A stretch of DNA of 12,652 nt from positions 1 to 12,652 of the forward strand of contig JAJTCL010000074.1 in assembly GCA_021323255.1 (NCBI GenBank). Direction: 5' to 3'. Of the stretch, positions 1 to 7,875 are shown in pieces; position 1 is the stretch's first letter; every line of letters starts with the position of its first letter. The position numbers and the translations under genes are program-made. The stretch comes from Propionibacteriaceae bacterium (lineage in GTDB: Bacteria; Actinomycetota; Actinomycetes; Propionibacteriales; Propionibacteriaceae). The notes under the pieces were generated by a model. It was not told where the DNA came from. It searched no databases and saw nothing but the letters and a program-made list of their open reading frames with translations.

Positions 1-109
1 AGCGTGCCGGCTCACCGTAGCGGCGGACGGCCGCAGGTGACGCGTGACCGTGACGAGTTACTCGCTGGGCCGCGGTACTCCGGAGTTGCGCGGCGGAGCA
101 CACACCACC

Positions 110-346
110 CGGCTGGCCGAGAACGTCAAAGCGACGCTGGAGGAGACGGTAGTCAGGTGTTAGGAGACTCGCCGTCGGTTCCAGTCAACTGCCGCGTTGT
201 GGAGGCAACCCGGCAAAGATCCTGATTCCGGCTGCGCCGACCTGCTAGTTGTGGGTTCGCGTGGCGTCGGCCGCCTTACCGGCCTGCTGGAGCCGTGAGT
301 CAACATGTGGCACCGACCAGAGTGCGCGGCCGGCCCGCGCGGCTAG
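110..346 (+). pseudogene. Decayed universal stress protein (UspA family), C-terminal half
   Basis: Joining pieces from all three forward frames gives the C-terminal half of a UspA domain: RLAENVKATLEETV (from 110), VLGDSPSVPVNCRVVE, NPAKILI, DLLVVGSRGVGRLTGLL (about 238-289), then a GAVSQHV piece and HRPEC before the stop at 344-346. The G-S-R-G part of the ATP-binding signature G-2x-G-9x-G is visible, followed by the usual SQHV helix. Frame changes are needed near 150-155, 205, 236, 290 and 310, so no full protein can be made. The N-terminal half is not recognisable in bases 1-109. It points toward the mrp operon, which begins 73 bases after its stop. That it is a Usp relic is clear from the ordered motifs; the exact left end is not. 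Confidence 0.8.
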
Positions 347-418
347 GCATCCCGTGTCGACCTGGGCCTGGTTCATCGGTCGATAGAGTTGGCGCCTGAG
401 CCCACCACGGAGGGTCGC

Positions 419-3286
419 ATGCTGTTGATGCTTGCCGTCTACGGCCTGGCGGCGGCGGCTGCTCCGTGGTTGGTCGGCCGGCTCGGCACCCGCGCGTTCG
501 TCGTCTTGTCCGCGGTACCGGCGGCGGCTTTCGTAGCCACTCTCACCACCGGCCACGGCGCACGGGACGGTGCCCCCTACACGGAGAGCGTCAGGTGGAT
601 CCCCGGGCTGGACGTCGACCTCGCGTTCCAGCTGGACACCCTTTCGTGGGCGATGTCGCTGCTCGTCACCGGTGTCGGCGCGCTGGTGTTGTTTTATTGC
701 TGGGGCTACTTCAGCGACGACGAGCCGGGGTTGGGCGGGTTCGCGGCCACGCTGACGGGATTCGCCGGAGCCATGAACGGGCTGGTGGTGGCCGACGACC
801 TCATCCTGCTCTACGTGTTCTGGGAGCTCACCACCATCTTCTCCTACCTGCTGATCGGCCACCTCACGACCCGTCCGACCAGCCGGCGGGCCGCGATCGA
901 AGCGCTGGTCGTCACTACCGCAGGAGGTCTCGCGATGCTGGTGGGCCTGGTCATCCTGGGTGCGCAGGCCGGGACGGACCGGATCTCCGAGATAGTCGCC
1001 GACCCGCCGTCGGGATCCCTGGTCAACGTCGCGGTTTATCTGCTGCTGGCCGGCGCCCTCACCAAATCCGCTCTGGTCCCGTTTCACTTCTGGCTGCCTG
1101 CCGCGATGGCGGCACCGACGCCGGTCAGCGCGTACCTGCACGCCGCGGCGATGGTCAAGGCCGGCGTGTACCTGGTGGCCCTGCTGGCGCCCGGGTTTGC
1201 CGGCACCCCCGGTTGGCGTCCGCTGCTGGTGACCGCCGGCCTGCTCACTATGTGGGTGGGTGCGTGGCGAGCGCTGCGACAGCACGACCTGAAGTTGCTG
1301 CTGGCCTATGGCACTGTCAGCCAGCTTGGGTTCCTCACGTTGCTGCTGTCGATCGGCACCCGGGAAGCGGCGTTGGCTGGGCTGGCCATGCTGCTGGCAC
1401 ATGGGCTCTTCAAGGCGGCCTTGTTCCTTACGGTAGGGGTGATCGACCACTGCACCGGCACCCGCGACATACGCAAGCTGAGCGGCCTCGGCCGTGCCCG
1501 ACCTGTGCTCGCCGTCGGCGGCACGCTGGCGGCGTTGTCCATGGCCGGCGTCCCGCCGCTCGCTGGCTTTGTGGCCAAGGAGGCCGGCTTCACCGCGCTG
1601 CTGGAGTTGGGTTCGACCACCGGCGTGCTGGTGCTGGCCGGTGTCGTGGTCGGCTCTGCGCTGACCGCGGCGTACAGCGCTCGGTTCGTGTGGGGGGCGT
1701 TCGCCCGCAAAGCCGGGGTGCCCGAGGCGGAGGCCCGGGGGGAGCGGGCAAGCTTCCTGCTTCCTTCCTCGTTGTTGGCCCTGGCTGGTCTGGTGACCGG
1801 GCTGGCGGCTGGGTTGGTCGACCCCTGGCTCATGCCGTACGCCGACACGCTTCCGCCGACAGCCCAGCCGTATCACTTGGCGCTGTGGCACGGCCTCCAG
1901 CCGGCGCTGTGGCTGTCGGCTCTCGCACTGGCGGTGGGCGCGACCCTGTTCCTCGTGCGCGACCGCTTCGAGCGGCTGCAGGCAAGGCTTCCGGTCTTTG
2001 CCGATGCGGGGCACGGCTACCGCGGACTGATGAGGGGTCTCGACACGCTCGCCTTGGCAATGACCGGCCGGACCCAGGTCGGCTCGCTGCCGGTCTACCT
2101 GGCGGTCATCCTCTGCGTCCTGGTGGCCGGGCTGGGTACAACGCTGGCGCTCAACGAGTTCTGGCCGAAGGTGCGACTGTGGGACCAGCCGGCTCAGGCG
2201 ATCCCGGTGATTCTCATCGCCATTGCCGCGATCGCTGCAACCCGTGCAACCAAGCGGTTCGCAGCGGTGGTCATCGTCGGGGTAGTCGGATACTCGATCG
2301 GGCTGATCTTCGCCATGCAGGGCGCTCCTGACCTGGCCTTAACCCAGATGCTGGTGGAGTCGATCACGCTGGTGGTCTTTGTCCTGGTGCTCCGCCGGCT
2401 GCCCGCCCGGATGGGCGCGCTGCATGGGTCCACTCATCGCCGCGCACGCGCGGTACTTGCGGTCCTCGTGGGCGTGGTGATGATGGGCGTGGCCGCTGCG
2501 GTGGTGGGTGTGCGTGCGGCGGCTCCGGTATCGGCCGGCTGGGCAGATCTGGCCTACTCGTTCGGCGGTGGCAAAAACATCGTCAACGTGGCTCTTGTCG
2601 ATATCCGCGCCTGGGACACCATGGGCGAAATCGCGGTACTCATTGCGGCGGCTACCGGTGTGGCCAGCCTGATCTTCATCCGTCGCCGCACCGGCGCGCC
2701 ACCCCGGATACCAGTCGACGTCTACGCGGCCGACCCGGATGCTCGCGACGACGACCCAAGCAACGACGACCGGCCACTCGGCCCACGGGCCTGGCTCCTG
2801 GCAGGGCGCACACTCCCGCCGGAGAACCGGTCGATCATCCTCGAGGTCACCGTGCGGCTGCTGTTCCATACCGCCATCATCGTGTCGCTGTATCTGCTCT
2901 TTGCCGGGCACAACCGTCCCGGCGGTGGCTTCGCCGGAGGGCTGGTGGTCGGACTCGCGCTCATTGGCCGCTACCTGGCTGGCGGACGCTACGAACTCGG
3001 CGAAGCGCTGCCGGTCGATGCCGGCGTGGTACTCGGTCTCGGCCTCATGATCGCGGTCGGAACCGGTGTGGCTGGGCTCGTCCTCGGGGGGGAGGTGCTG
3101 CAGAGCGTGATCTGGCAGTGGAGCCTCCCAGTGTTCGGTGAAGTGAAGCTCGTCACGTCGCTGTTCTTCGACATCGGCGTCTATCTCGTGGTGGTCGGCT
3201 TACTGCTGGATGTGCTCCGCAGTCTTGGCGCCGAAGTCGACCGCCAGGGGGTCGACCGCCAGGGGATCGAGGCGGACCAACAGTGA
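419..3286 (+). CDS. mrpA: Mrp-type Na+/H+ antiporter subunit A with fused subunit B domain (MrpA/MnhA)
   Basis: This is the largest subunit of the multisubunit cation/proton antiporter in the cytoplasmic membrane, related to NuoL of complex I. The ATG at 419 follows GGAGGG at 409-414 and gives 955 residues; an in-frame TTG at 389 is possible but has no better site. The proton-channel part holds the expected charged residues: Glu136 in YVFWELTTIFSYLL, Lys216 in LTKSALVPFHFWLP, Lys247 in AAAMVKAGVY, Lys332 in HGLFKAALFL and Lys387 in PPLAGFVAKE. A DUF4040 block carries GAPDLALTQMLVE from residue 635. An MrpB domain follows from about residue 804 (RSIILEVTVRLLFH, then NRPGGGFAGGLVVG). There is no separate mrpB, so A and B are one polypeptide, a known arrangement in actinobacteria. 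The stop overlaps the mrpC start by 4 bases. Confidence 0.95.
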   Translation: MLLMLAVYGLAAAAAPWLVGRLGTRAFVVLSAVPAAAFVATLTTGHGARDGAPYTESVRWIPGLDVDLAFQLDTLSWAMSLLVTGVGALVLFYCWGYFSDDEPGLGGFAATLTGFAGAMNGLVVADDLILLYVFWELTTIFSYLLIGHLTTRPTSRRAAIEALVVTTAGGLAMLVGLVILGAQAGTDRISEIVADPPSGSLVNVAVYLLLAGALTKSALVPFHFWLPAAMAAPTPVSAYLHAAAMVKAGVYLVALLAPGFAGTPGWRPLLVTAGLLTMWVGAWRALRQHDLKLLLAYGTVSQLGFLTLLLSIGTREAALAGLAMLLAHGLFKAALFLTVGVIDHCTGTRDIRKLSGLGRARPVLAVGGTLAALSMAGVPPLAGFVAKEAGFTALLELGSTTGVLVLAGVVVGSALTAAYSARFVWGAFARKAGVPEAEARGERASFLLPSSLLALAGLVTGLAAGLVDPWLMPYADTLPPTAQPYHLALWHGLQPALWLSALALAVGATLFLVRDRFERLQARLPVFADAGHGYRGLMRGLDTLALAMTGRTQVGSLPVYLAVILCVLVAGLGTTLALNEFWPKVRLWDQPAQAIPVILIAIAAIAATRATKRFAAVVIVGVVGYSIGLIFAMQGAPDLALTQMLVESITLVVFVLVLRRLPARMGALHGSTHRRARAVLAVLVGVVMMGVAAAVVGVRAAAPVSAGWADLAYSFGGGKNIVNVALVDIRAWDTMGEIAVLIAAATGVASLIFIRRRTGAPPRIPVDVYAADPDARDDDPSNDDRPLGPRAWLLAGRTLPPENRSIILEVTVRLLFHTAIIVSLYLLFAGHNRPGGGFAGGLVVGLALIGRYLAGGRYELGEALPVDAGVVLGLGLMIAVGTGVAGLVLGGEVLQSVIWQWSLPVFGEVKLVTSLFFDIGVYLVVVGLLLDVLRSLGAEVDRQGVDRQGIEADQQ
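3236..3265 (+). repeat. 15-bp perfect tandem duplication at the 3' end of mrpA
   Basis: The unit gtcgaccgccagggg occurs twice back to back (3236-3250 and 3251-3265). Because it is 15 bases it stays in frame and doubles the residues VDRQG in the hydrophilic C-terminal tail of MrpA, beyond the last membrane segment. It looks like a recent slippage product with no obvious functional effect. Confidence 0.9.
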
Positions 3287-3711
3287 GCGTCAACGTCTTC
3301 CTCATTGTGGCTGTCGGGGTTCTGTTCGGCACCGGTGTCTACCTGCTCATGGAGCGCAGCCTGACCAGGGTTCTGCTCGGCTTCGTGCTGGTAGGTAATG
3401 GCGTCAACCTGCTGATCCTCCACATGGGTGGCCCGGCCGGCGAGGCACCGATCATCGCGGAGGGAGTTGCCGCCTCAGAGATGAACGACCCGCTTCCGCA
3501 AGCTCTCATCCTGACCGCGATCGTGATCACTTTCGGCGTCACCGCCTTCATCCTCGCGATGATCTACCGCTCATGGCGGCTTGCACATGGCGATCTCGTC
3601 GTGGACGACGTCGACGACCGGCGGGTGGCCAGCGGTGCCGGATCACCCGAAGAGGCCGACGAGGAGATGGAGGCCCAACCAGCCGACACCGAGTTCGAGG
3701 GCTTGAGATGA
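3283..3711 (+). CDS. mrpC: Mrp antiporter subunit C (MrpC/MnhC, NuoK-like)
   Basis: A 142-residue small membrane subunit homologous to NuoK of complex I. Three hydrophobic segments are visible: residues about 4-22 (VFLIVAVGVLFGTGVYLLM), about 28-47 (VLLGFVLVGNGVNLLIL) and about 74-95 (QALILTAIVITFGVTAFILA). The motif DPLPQALILTAIVI is the usual mark of MrpC. The start is GTG at 3283, overlapping the mrpA stop by 4 bases. After the third segment comes a hydrophilic, strongly acidic tail of about 45 residues (VVDDVDD, EEADEEMEA), probably on one face of the membrane. Its stop overlaps the mrpD ATG. Confidence 0.95.
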   Translation: MSVNVFLIVAVGVLFGTGVYLLMERSLTRVLLGFVLVGNGVNLLILHMGGPAGEAPIIAEGVAASEMNDPLPQALILTAIVITFGVTAFILAMIYRSWRLAHGDLVVDDVDDRRVASGAGSPEEADEEMEAQPADTEFEGLR

Positions 3712-5246
3712 CGCCGGCCGATGCAGTCGCGATTCTTGGACCGCTGCCAGTCGTGCTGCCGCTGCTCGGCGCGGGGTTGACGCTAACCATGACGGGCCGT
3801 GCAGCGGCGCAACGCCTCGTCAGCATCACTGTTCTCACCGTCGTCCTAGCGGTAGCTGTCGTCCTGCTGCTCCTGGTCGATCAGACCGGTGCTCAATCGG
3901 TGGTGATCGGCGGCTGGCGGCCGCCGTTGGGCATTGTTTTAGTGGTCGACCGGCTCTCGGCGCTGCTGCTGGTCACCTCGGCCACCGTTGCACTGGGGGT
4001 TCTGGTCTACGCCGTCGGTCAGGGTATGACTGACGGTGAGGACAGCGAGACACCGGTGTCGATCTTCCACCCGACGTACCTGATCCTCATCGCCGGTGTG
4101 GCGAACGCCTTCCTGACCGGTGACTTGTTCAACCTCTATGTCGGCTTCGAGATCCTCCTCACCGCCAGCTACGTCCTGCTCACCCTCGGCGGCACCGAGG
4201 CCCGCCTCCGGGCCGGCGTCACATATGTGATTGTCAGCCTGGTGTCGTCGGTGCTCTTCCTCAGCGCGATTGGCCTCGTGTACGGCGCGACCGGCACGGT
4301 CAACCTCGCCCAGCTGGCGGAAAGGCTGGACACGCTGCCCGCTGACACCCGGCTTGTGTTGCACGTCGCCCTGCTGCTGGGCTTTGGCATCAAGGCTGCC
4401 GTAGTCCCGCTGGCGTTCTGGCTGCCGGACAGCTACCCGACCGCACCGGCACCGGTGACGGCGGTCTTTGCGGGCTTGCTCACCAAGATCGGTGTTTACG
4501 CAATTATCCGGACCGAGACGCTGCTCTTTCCGGGCGAGGAACTCACCAACGTGCTCCTAGTCGCCGCCCTGCTGACCCTCACCGTCGCAATTCTTGGCGC
4601 GATAGTGCAGAGCGACCTGAAACGGGTGCTGTCGTACACCCTGGTCAGCCACATCGGCTACATGATGTTCGGTATCGCACTCGGCTCTGTCGCAGGCCTG
4701 GCCGCCGCCATCTTCTACGCCGTGCACCACATCACCATCCAGACCACGCTCTTCCTGGCCTCGGGTCTCGTGGAGCGCCGTGGCGGTTCAACCTCGAGTC
4801 GCCGGTTGGGGGGCCTGGCGCACCTGGCCCCCCTGCTCGGCGTGCTCTACTTCGTCCCGGCGATGAACCTGGCGGGTATCCCGCCGCTATCGGGCTTCGT
4901 GGGCAAGCTCGGCCTCTTCCGTGCCGGCGTTGCAGAGGGTGGCTGGCTGGTCTACACCGTGGTCGCAGCTGGCGCACTGACGTCATTACTCACGTTGTAC
5001 GCCGTGGCGCGGATATGGAATGTCGCATTCTGGCGCTCGCCGCTGGAGGCTGAAAATCCGGAGCCGGTCCTCCTGGACCCGTCCCCGAAAGGCGTGATGC
5101 CCCCGACGATGGTGGCAGCTACCGCCGCCATGGTCACCGTCGGCGTACTGCTCGCGGTGGCTGCCGGGCCGCTGTGGTCGCTGTGCACGCGTGCGACTGA
5201 AGACCTCGTAGACCGAAACGCATACATAAGGACGGTGCTGCAGTGA
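3708..5246 (+). CDS. mrpD: Mrp antiporter subunit D (MrpD/MnhD, NuoM/N-like)
   Basis: The second proton-channel-type subunit, of the NuoL/M/N family, 512 residues. The ATG at 3708 overlaps the mrpC stop by 4 bases; the frame is open further upstream, but that part lies inside mrpC and reads as arginine-rich nonsense. Key charged residues are present: Glu148 in YVGFEILLTASYVL, Lys229 in GFGIKAAVVPLAFWLP, Lys260 in FAGLLTKIGVY and Lys400 in PPLSGFVGKLGLF. DLKRVLSYTLVSHIGYM (from residue 303) is the standard central motif. Where MrpA has Lys332 in HGLFKAALF, this subunit reads HHITIQTTLF with Gln345. About 14 membrane segments are expected for the family and the hydropathy fits. AAGGA at 5228-5232 inside its end may serve mrpE. 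Confidence 0.95.
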   Translation: MTPADAVAILGPLPVVLPLLGAGLTLTMTGRAAAQRLVSITVLTVVLAVAVVLLLLVDQTGAQSVVIGGWRPPLGIVLVVDRLSALLLVTSATVALGVLVYAVGQGMTDGEDSETPVSIFHPTYLILIAGVANAFLTGDLFNLYVGFEILLTASYVLLTLGGTEARLRAGVTYVIVSLVSSVLFLSAIGLVYGATGTVNLAQLAERLDTLPADTRLVLHVALLLGFGIKAAVVPLAFWLPDSYPTAPAPVTAVFAGLLTKIGVYAIIRTETLLFPGEELTNVLLVAALLTLTVAILGAIVQSDLKRVLSYTLVSHIGYMMFGIALGSVAGLAAAIFYAVHHITIQTTLFLASGLVERRGGSTSSRRLGGLAHLAPLLGVLYFVPAMNLAGIPPLSGFVGKLGLFRAGVAEGGWLVYTVVAAGALTSLLTLYAVARIWNVAFWRSPLEAENPEPVLLDPSPKGVMPPTMVAATAAMVTVGVLLAVAAGPLWSLCTRATEDLVDRNAYIRTVLQ

Positions 5247-5800
5247 GCGCTCGACCTCCTCGTCCCCATGTCGCCCTTCGCCACCAGGCGCCGCTGCTGG
5301 TCTGGCTGGTCCTCGTCTGGGTTTTCCTCTGGGAAACCCTCTCCTTGGGCAACATCATTGCCGGCTCTGTACTGGCGTTGGTGGTGACCAGAGTGTTCTA
5401 CCTTCCGCCGGTCGAGCTGTCCGGAAGGTTCAACATCTACTGGGCGGGCGTCTTTCTCGTGCACTTCGTGACGGACCTCTTCCGGTCCAGCTGGCAGGTC
5501 GCTAAGCAGGCCTTCACACCCGGGGTCCCGCGAAACGCCGTGATCGCGCTCGACCTCAGGACGAGCTCTGATCTGATCATGACTATGACGGGTCACGCAC
5601 TGACCTTGATTCCTGGCAGCCTGATCGTTGAGGTCGACCGGGCCAACACCACCCTCTACGTGCACGTCCTCGACGTCGACTCCGACGAGGATCTTGAGTC
5701 AGCCCGCCACCGCATCTATCAAGACGAGGAGCGCCTGATCAGGACCATAGGTACGCGTGAAGAGGGCGCGCGGCTGGACGCCCGGAAGGAGCCAAGATGA
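5243..5800 (+). CDS. mrpE: Mrp antiporter subunit E (MrpE/MnhE)
   Basis: A 185-residue subunit starting with GTG at 5243, overlapping the mrpD stop by 4 bases, with AAGGA at 5228-5232 as a likely ribosome site. The N-terminal half holds about three hydrophobic stretches (LLVWLVLVWVFLWETL, IIAGSVLALVVTRVFYL, FLVHFVTDLFRSSW). A soluble domain follows, with the family pattern ALTLIPGSLIVEVDR and then LYVHVLDV (residues about 118-145). MrpE is a non-channel subunit of the Mrp complex, needed for full antiport in the species studied. The last 20 residues are charged and probably cytoplasmic. Confidence 0.94.
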   Translation: MSARPPRPHVALRHQAPLLVWLVLVWVFLWETLSLGNIIAGSVLALVVTRVFYLPPVELSGRFNIYWAGVFLVHFVTDLFRSSWQVAKQAFTPGVPRNAVIALDLRTSSDLIMTMTGHALTLIPGSLIVEVDRANTTLYVHVLDVDSDEDLESARHRIYQDEERLIRTIGTREEGARLDARKEPR

Positions 5801-6060
5801 TGAACCTCGTCTTCGCCGTCGTTATCGTGCTGCTCGGGGCGTCGGCCCTAATGGCGGTGTTCCGTGTCGTGACGGGTCCGACCATCTTGGACCGCATGGT
5901 CGCTTCGGAGGTCTTCCTCGTCACGGTGATGTGCGGCCTGCTTGTCGAGATGGCCTACGAACGAGACACGTACGCATTGTCGCTTGTGCTCTGCCTCGCG
6001 CTGCTTGGCTTCGTGGGCTCGGTGAGCGTGGCCCGCTTCGTGTCGCGGAGGCCGGAGTGA
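5797..6060 (+). CDS. mrpF: Mrp antiporter subunit F (MrpF/MnhF)
   Basis: An 87-residue subunit with three membrane segments. AAGGAG at 5786-5791 lies upstream of two adjacent ATGs, 5797 and 5800; 5800 has the more usual spacing, while 5797 gives the 4-base overlap seen along the operon. The motif GPTILDRMVASEVF (residues about 28-41) and LVLCLALLGFVGSVSVARF near the end identify the MrpF/PhaF family. It is one of the small membrane subunits of the antiporter complex. Confidence 0.93.
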   Translation: MMNLVFAVVIVLLGASALMAVFRVVTGPTILDRMVASEVFLVTVMCGLLVEMAYERDTYALSLVLCLALLGFVGSVSVARFVSRRPE

Positions 6061-6425
6061 TGACCGGACGTGACGTACTCGACGCGCTGGCCGCGATCTG
6101 CCTGCTGCTCGGCGCAGTGCTAGCCGTGTCCGGCGCGCTCGGAATTGTGCGGTTCCCAGATGTGCTTTCCAAGCTGCATGCCGCAACAAAGCCTCAGGTG
6201 CTCGGGCTGATGCTGATGCTTGCGGCAGTCGGTCTGCGAATTCCCTCGTGGGGCACGATCAGCACCCTGGTACTGATCGCCGCTTTCCAGGTGCTTACCC
6301 TCCCGGTCGCCGCGCACATGATCGGCCGCGCGGCCTACCGCACCAGGCAACTGAAGCCGGAGCGCCTGTACCGCGATGAGCTCGCCGAAGTAGTCGAGAG
6401 AGCAAGCGATGATCAGGCTTCCTAG
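6060..6425 (+). CDS. mrpG: Mrp antiporter subunit G (MrpG/MnhG/PhaG)
   Basis: A 121-residue last subunit of the operon. The ATG at 6060 shares one base with the mrpF stop; a GTG at 6057 would add one residue and give the same 4-base overlap as the other junctions, so either is plausible. The motif GIVRFPDVLSKLHAATKPQV (residues about 28-47) is diagnostic of MnhG/PhaG, followed by two more hydrophobic segments (LGLMLMLAAVGLRI and ISTLVLIAAFQVLTLPVAAHM). The C-terminal 35 residues are charged. It ends 34 bases before the end of the convergent Usp gene, and I see no clear stem-loop with a T-run in that gap. Confidence 0.94.
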   Translation: MTGRDVLDALAAICLLLGAVLAVSGALGIVRFPDVLSKLHAATKPQVLGLMLMLAAVGLRIPSWGTISTLVLIAAFQVLTLPVAAHMIGRAAYRTRQLKPERLYRDELAEVVERASDDQAS

Positions 6426-6459
6426 ATACCGCGAGCACGGGTTAGATCACCTGCGCCCC

Positions 6460-7299
6460 TCAGACGACTGCCACCGGGCACTGGGCGCCGTGGACGACAG
6501 CGAATGCTGTCGAGCCGGAAATCATCATTCGAGGGTGGCCTCTGCCACTTGACCCGACAACCATGAGACCGGCGTCGGTCGAAGCGTCTATCAGAGTCAG
6601 TTCCGGCGCTCCATCCTCTAGGCGGGTCGTGACGGCCAGTCGCGGATGCGTTTCTTGCAACGACGCACAAGTGCGCTCCAGGATGTCCGCAGCCGTGCGT
6701 CGTAGCGCTTCTTGGCTGACAACCGGCACCGAGAGTTCGCCGGTGCAGCAGATCACCTCCATTGATGCAGAGCGGCTCGCTGCGAAATCGGCGGCGAATG
6801 CGACAGCAGACGCTGCTCGTTCCGACCCGTCCGCCCCAGCGACGACACGCTTCCGGGGGCCGGCCGCCGTGGCCGCGCAACCCTCTTTCACTACGACCAC
6901 TGGGCACTGTGCGGTGCTGGCCACAGCGAAAGAGATCGAACCCAGGAGGGTGGCAAGAACCGAACCTCGGCCCCGTGAGCCCACCACCAGCAGAGACGCC
7001 TCTGCGGATTCTTCAACCAGCGCCTCAGTCGGACTGGTTACGACTGTCCGCCCGATCGCTATCAGGTCCGGGTATGCGGCCCTTACCTGAGCGACTCCGA
7101 TATCGGTGACCTCTGTTGCCGCGTCCAGCGCACCGGGTTCGAGTTCGAAAAGTCCGGGCCCTGGGGGGAGCGTCATCCCGGGATAGTTGGCCGCGAAGAG
7201 AACGATCAACGCAGCGGCGCGGTGGAGCGCCTCTTCGGCCGCCCAGTCAAGCGCCTCGCTGGCATGCTTCTTGCCGTTGTATCCGACGACGACGGGCAT
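6460..7299 (-). CDS. Universal stress protein with two UspA domains
   Basis: A cytoplasmic stress-response protein of 279 residues with two tandem Usp folds. Domain 1 is residues about 2-137 (PVVVGYNGKK to CPVVVVK); domain 2 is about 150-279 (KRVVAGADGSE to CPVAVV). Both carry the ATP-binding signature G-2x-G-9x-G-S intact: Gly107/Gly110/Gly120-Ser121 and Gly249/Gly252/Gly262-Ser263. Domain 1 has Asn8 where VGVDGS-type proteins usually have Asp. The frame is open upstream to 7497, but similarity begins at the ATG at 7299; an ATG at 7308 would add MCQ. No strong ribosome site is visible before either. The gene converges on mrpG with a 34-base gap. Its ligand and role here are unknown. It belongs to the same broad family as the dead gene at 110-346. 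Confidence 0.93.
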   Translation of the reverse strand: MPVVVGYNGKKHASEALDWAAEEALHRAAALIVLFAANYPGMTLPPGPGLFELEPGALDAATEVTDIGVAQVRAAYPDLIAIGRTVVTSPTEALVEESAEASLLVVGSRGRGSVLATLLGSISFAVASTAQCPVVVVKEGCAATAAGPRKRVVAGADGSERAASAVAFAADFAASRSASMEVICCTGELSVPVVSQEALRRTAADILERTCASLQETHPRLAVTTRLEDGAPELTLIDASTDAGLMVVGSSGRGHPRMMISGSTAFAVVHGAQCPVAVV

Positions 7300-7418
7300 C
7301 TGGCACATCGTACCGGCTGACGGCAGCGTTAGGCAGCGGCTCGGCACGGCTCCGCAGGTTAGGGGTTCAAGATCGCGAGAGCACGCCCGCTTCCACGAGC
7401 ATGTGAGAAGCGGCGAAG

Positions 7419-7815
7419 TCAGAGCCGCCTTCGCGGAGCGGTCTGCACACGGCGGCTCAAGGTGGTGCCCAGCAGCACCATCGCGAGGCCCAAGCACAGA
7501 TGCAGGATGTCGTCCGCGGGGTTAACCGGGACAAAGTTGGCCTCCGAGCCCTGCGATCATGCCGAACACGAACAGCACCAGGTAGACGCGACCACGAGCA
7601 GGAGATGACGGCGAGCCCCGCTCAAGTTCGCGCCAGCCACATACCAGCCACACCGAAGGTGCACTACGTTGAGCAGTATCGACACTTGAAAACGCCGAAC
7701 AGGAATGCACCGAAGCGGTCACCAACAAGGTCATCAAGCGGGGGTCCGTGGTGACGCCTGGGATGAATCCCAACACCCCGAGCGGGCTGTCATTCAGGCC
7801 CGAACGTGATTGACG
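7419..7815 (-). pseudogene. Decayed DUF4383-family membrane protein
   Basis: Reading the minus strand across frames gives, in order, GVLGFIPGVTTD (7780-7745), FGAFLFGVF and a SILLNVVHL piece (about 7715-7665), VYLVLFVFGMIAG (about 7587-7547), then NFVPVNPADDILHLCLGLAMV and LLGTTLSRR to a TGA at 7419-7421. These match the conserved elements of DUF4383, a small four-helix membrane family of actinobacteria with the hallmark NxADNxLHLxLG near the end. At least three frame changes (near 7715, 7665-7590 and 7545) break it. The N-terminus before GVLGF is uncertain. It lies upstream of, and in the same direction as, the intact Usp gene, 111 bases from its proposed start. The function of the family is not established. 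Confidence 0.8.
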
Positions 7816-7858
7816 CATAAACGATCGGGCCGCCTCAGGCCCCACACTTTCGGACTCG

Positions 7859-7875
7859 CGATCGCTAAGTGATCG
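7859..7875. promoter_or_regulatory. 17-bp near-perfect palindrome, possible operator
   Basis: The arms are cgatcgct and agtgatcg around one central base, with a single mismatch. It sits just outside the presumed 5' end of the DUF4383 pseudogene (minus strand), where a repressor site would be expected. There is no direct evidence for a binding protein, and high-GC DNA produces such dyads by chance. Confidence 0.25.

Noticed and set aside
347..418. Promoter for the mrp operon
   Set aside because: I see a ribosome site at 409-414 but no -35/-10 pair with acceptable spacing; picking one would be guesswork.
245..2014. Long open minus-strand frame opposite mrpA (589 codons)
   Set aside because: Gln/Arg-rich low-complexity translation, no family motif, and it lies entirely against a strongly conserved membrane protein gene; a high-GC mirror frame.
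466..2331. Long second plus-strand frame inside mrpA (621 codons)
   Set aside because: Arg/Gly-rich translation without domain signals, shifted from mrpA; explained by the GC bias of mrpA codons.
6426..6459. Bidirectional terminator between mrpG and the Usp gene
   Set aside because: The 34-base gap contains no convincing inverted repeat or T-run.
6563..7525. Several plus-strand frames over the Usp gene and its leader
   Set aside because: They oppose a clear two-domain Usp with intact ATP motifs and have no recognisable content.
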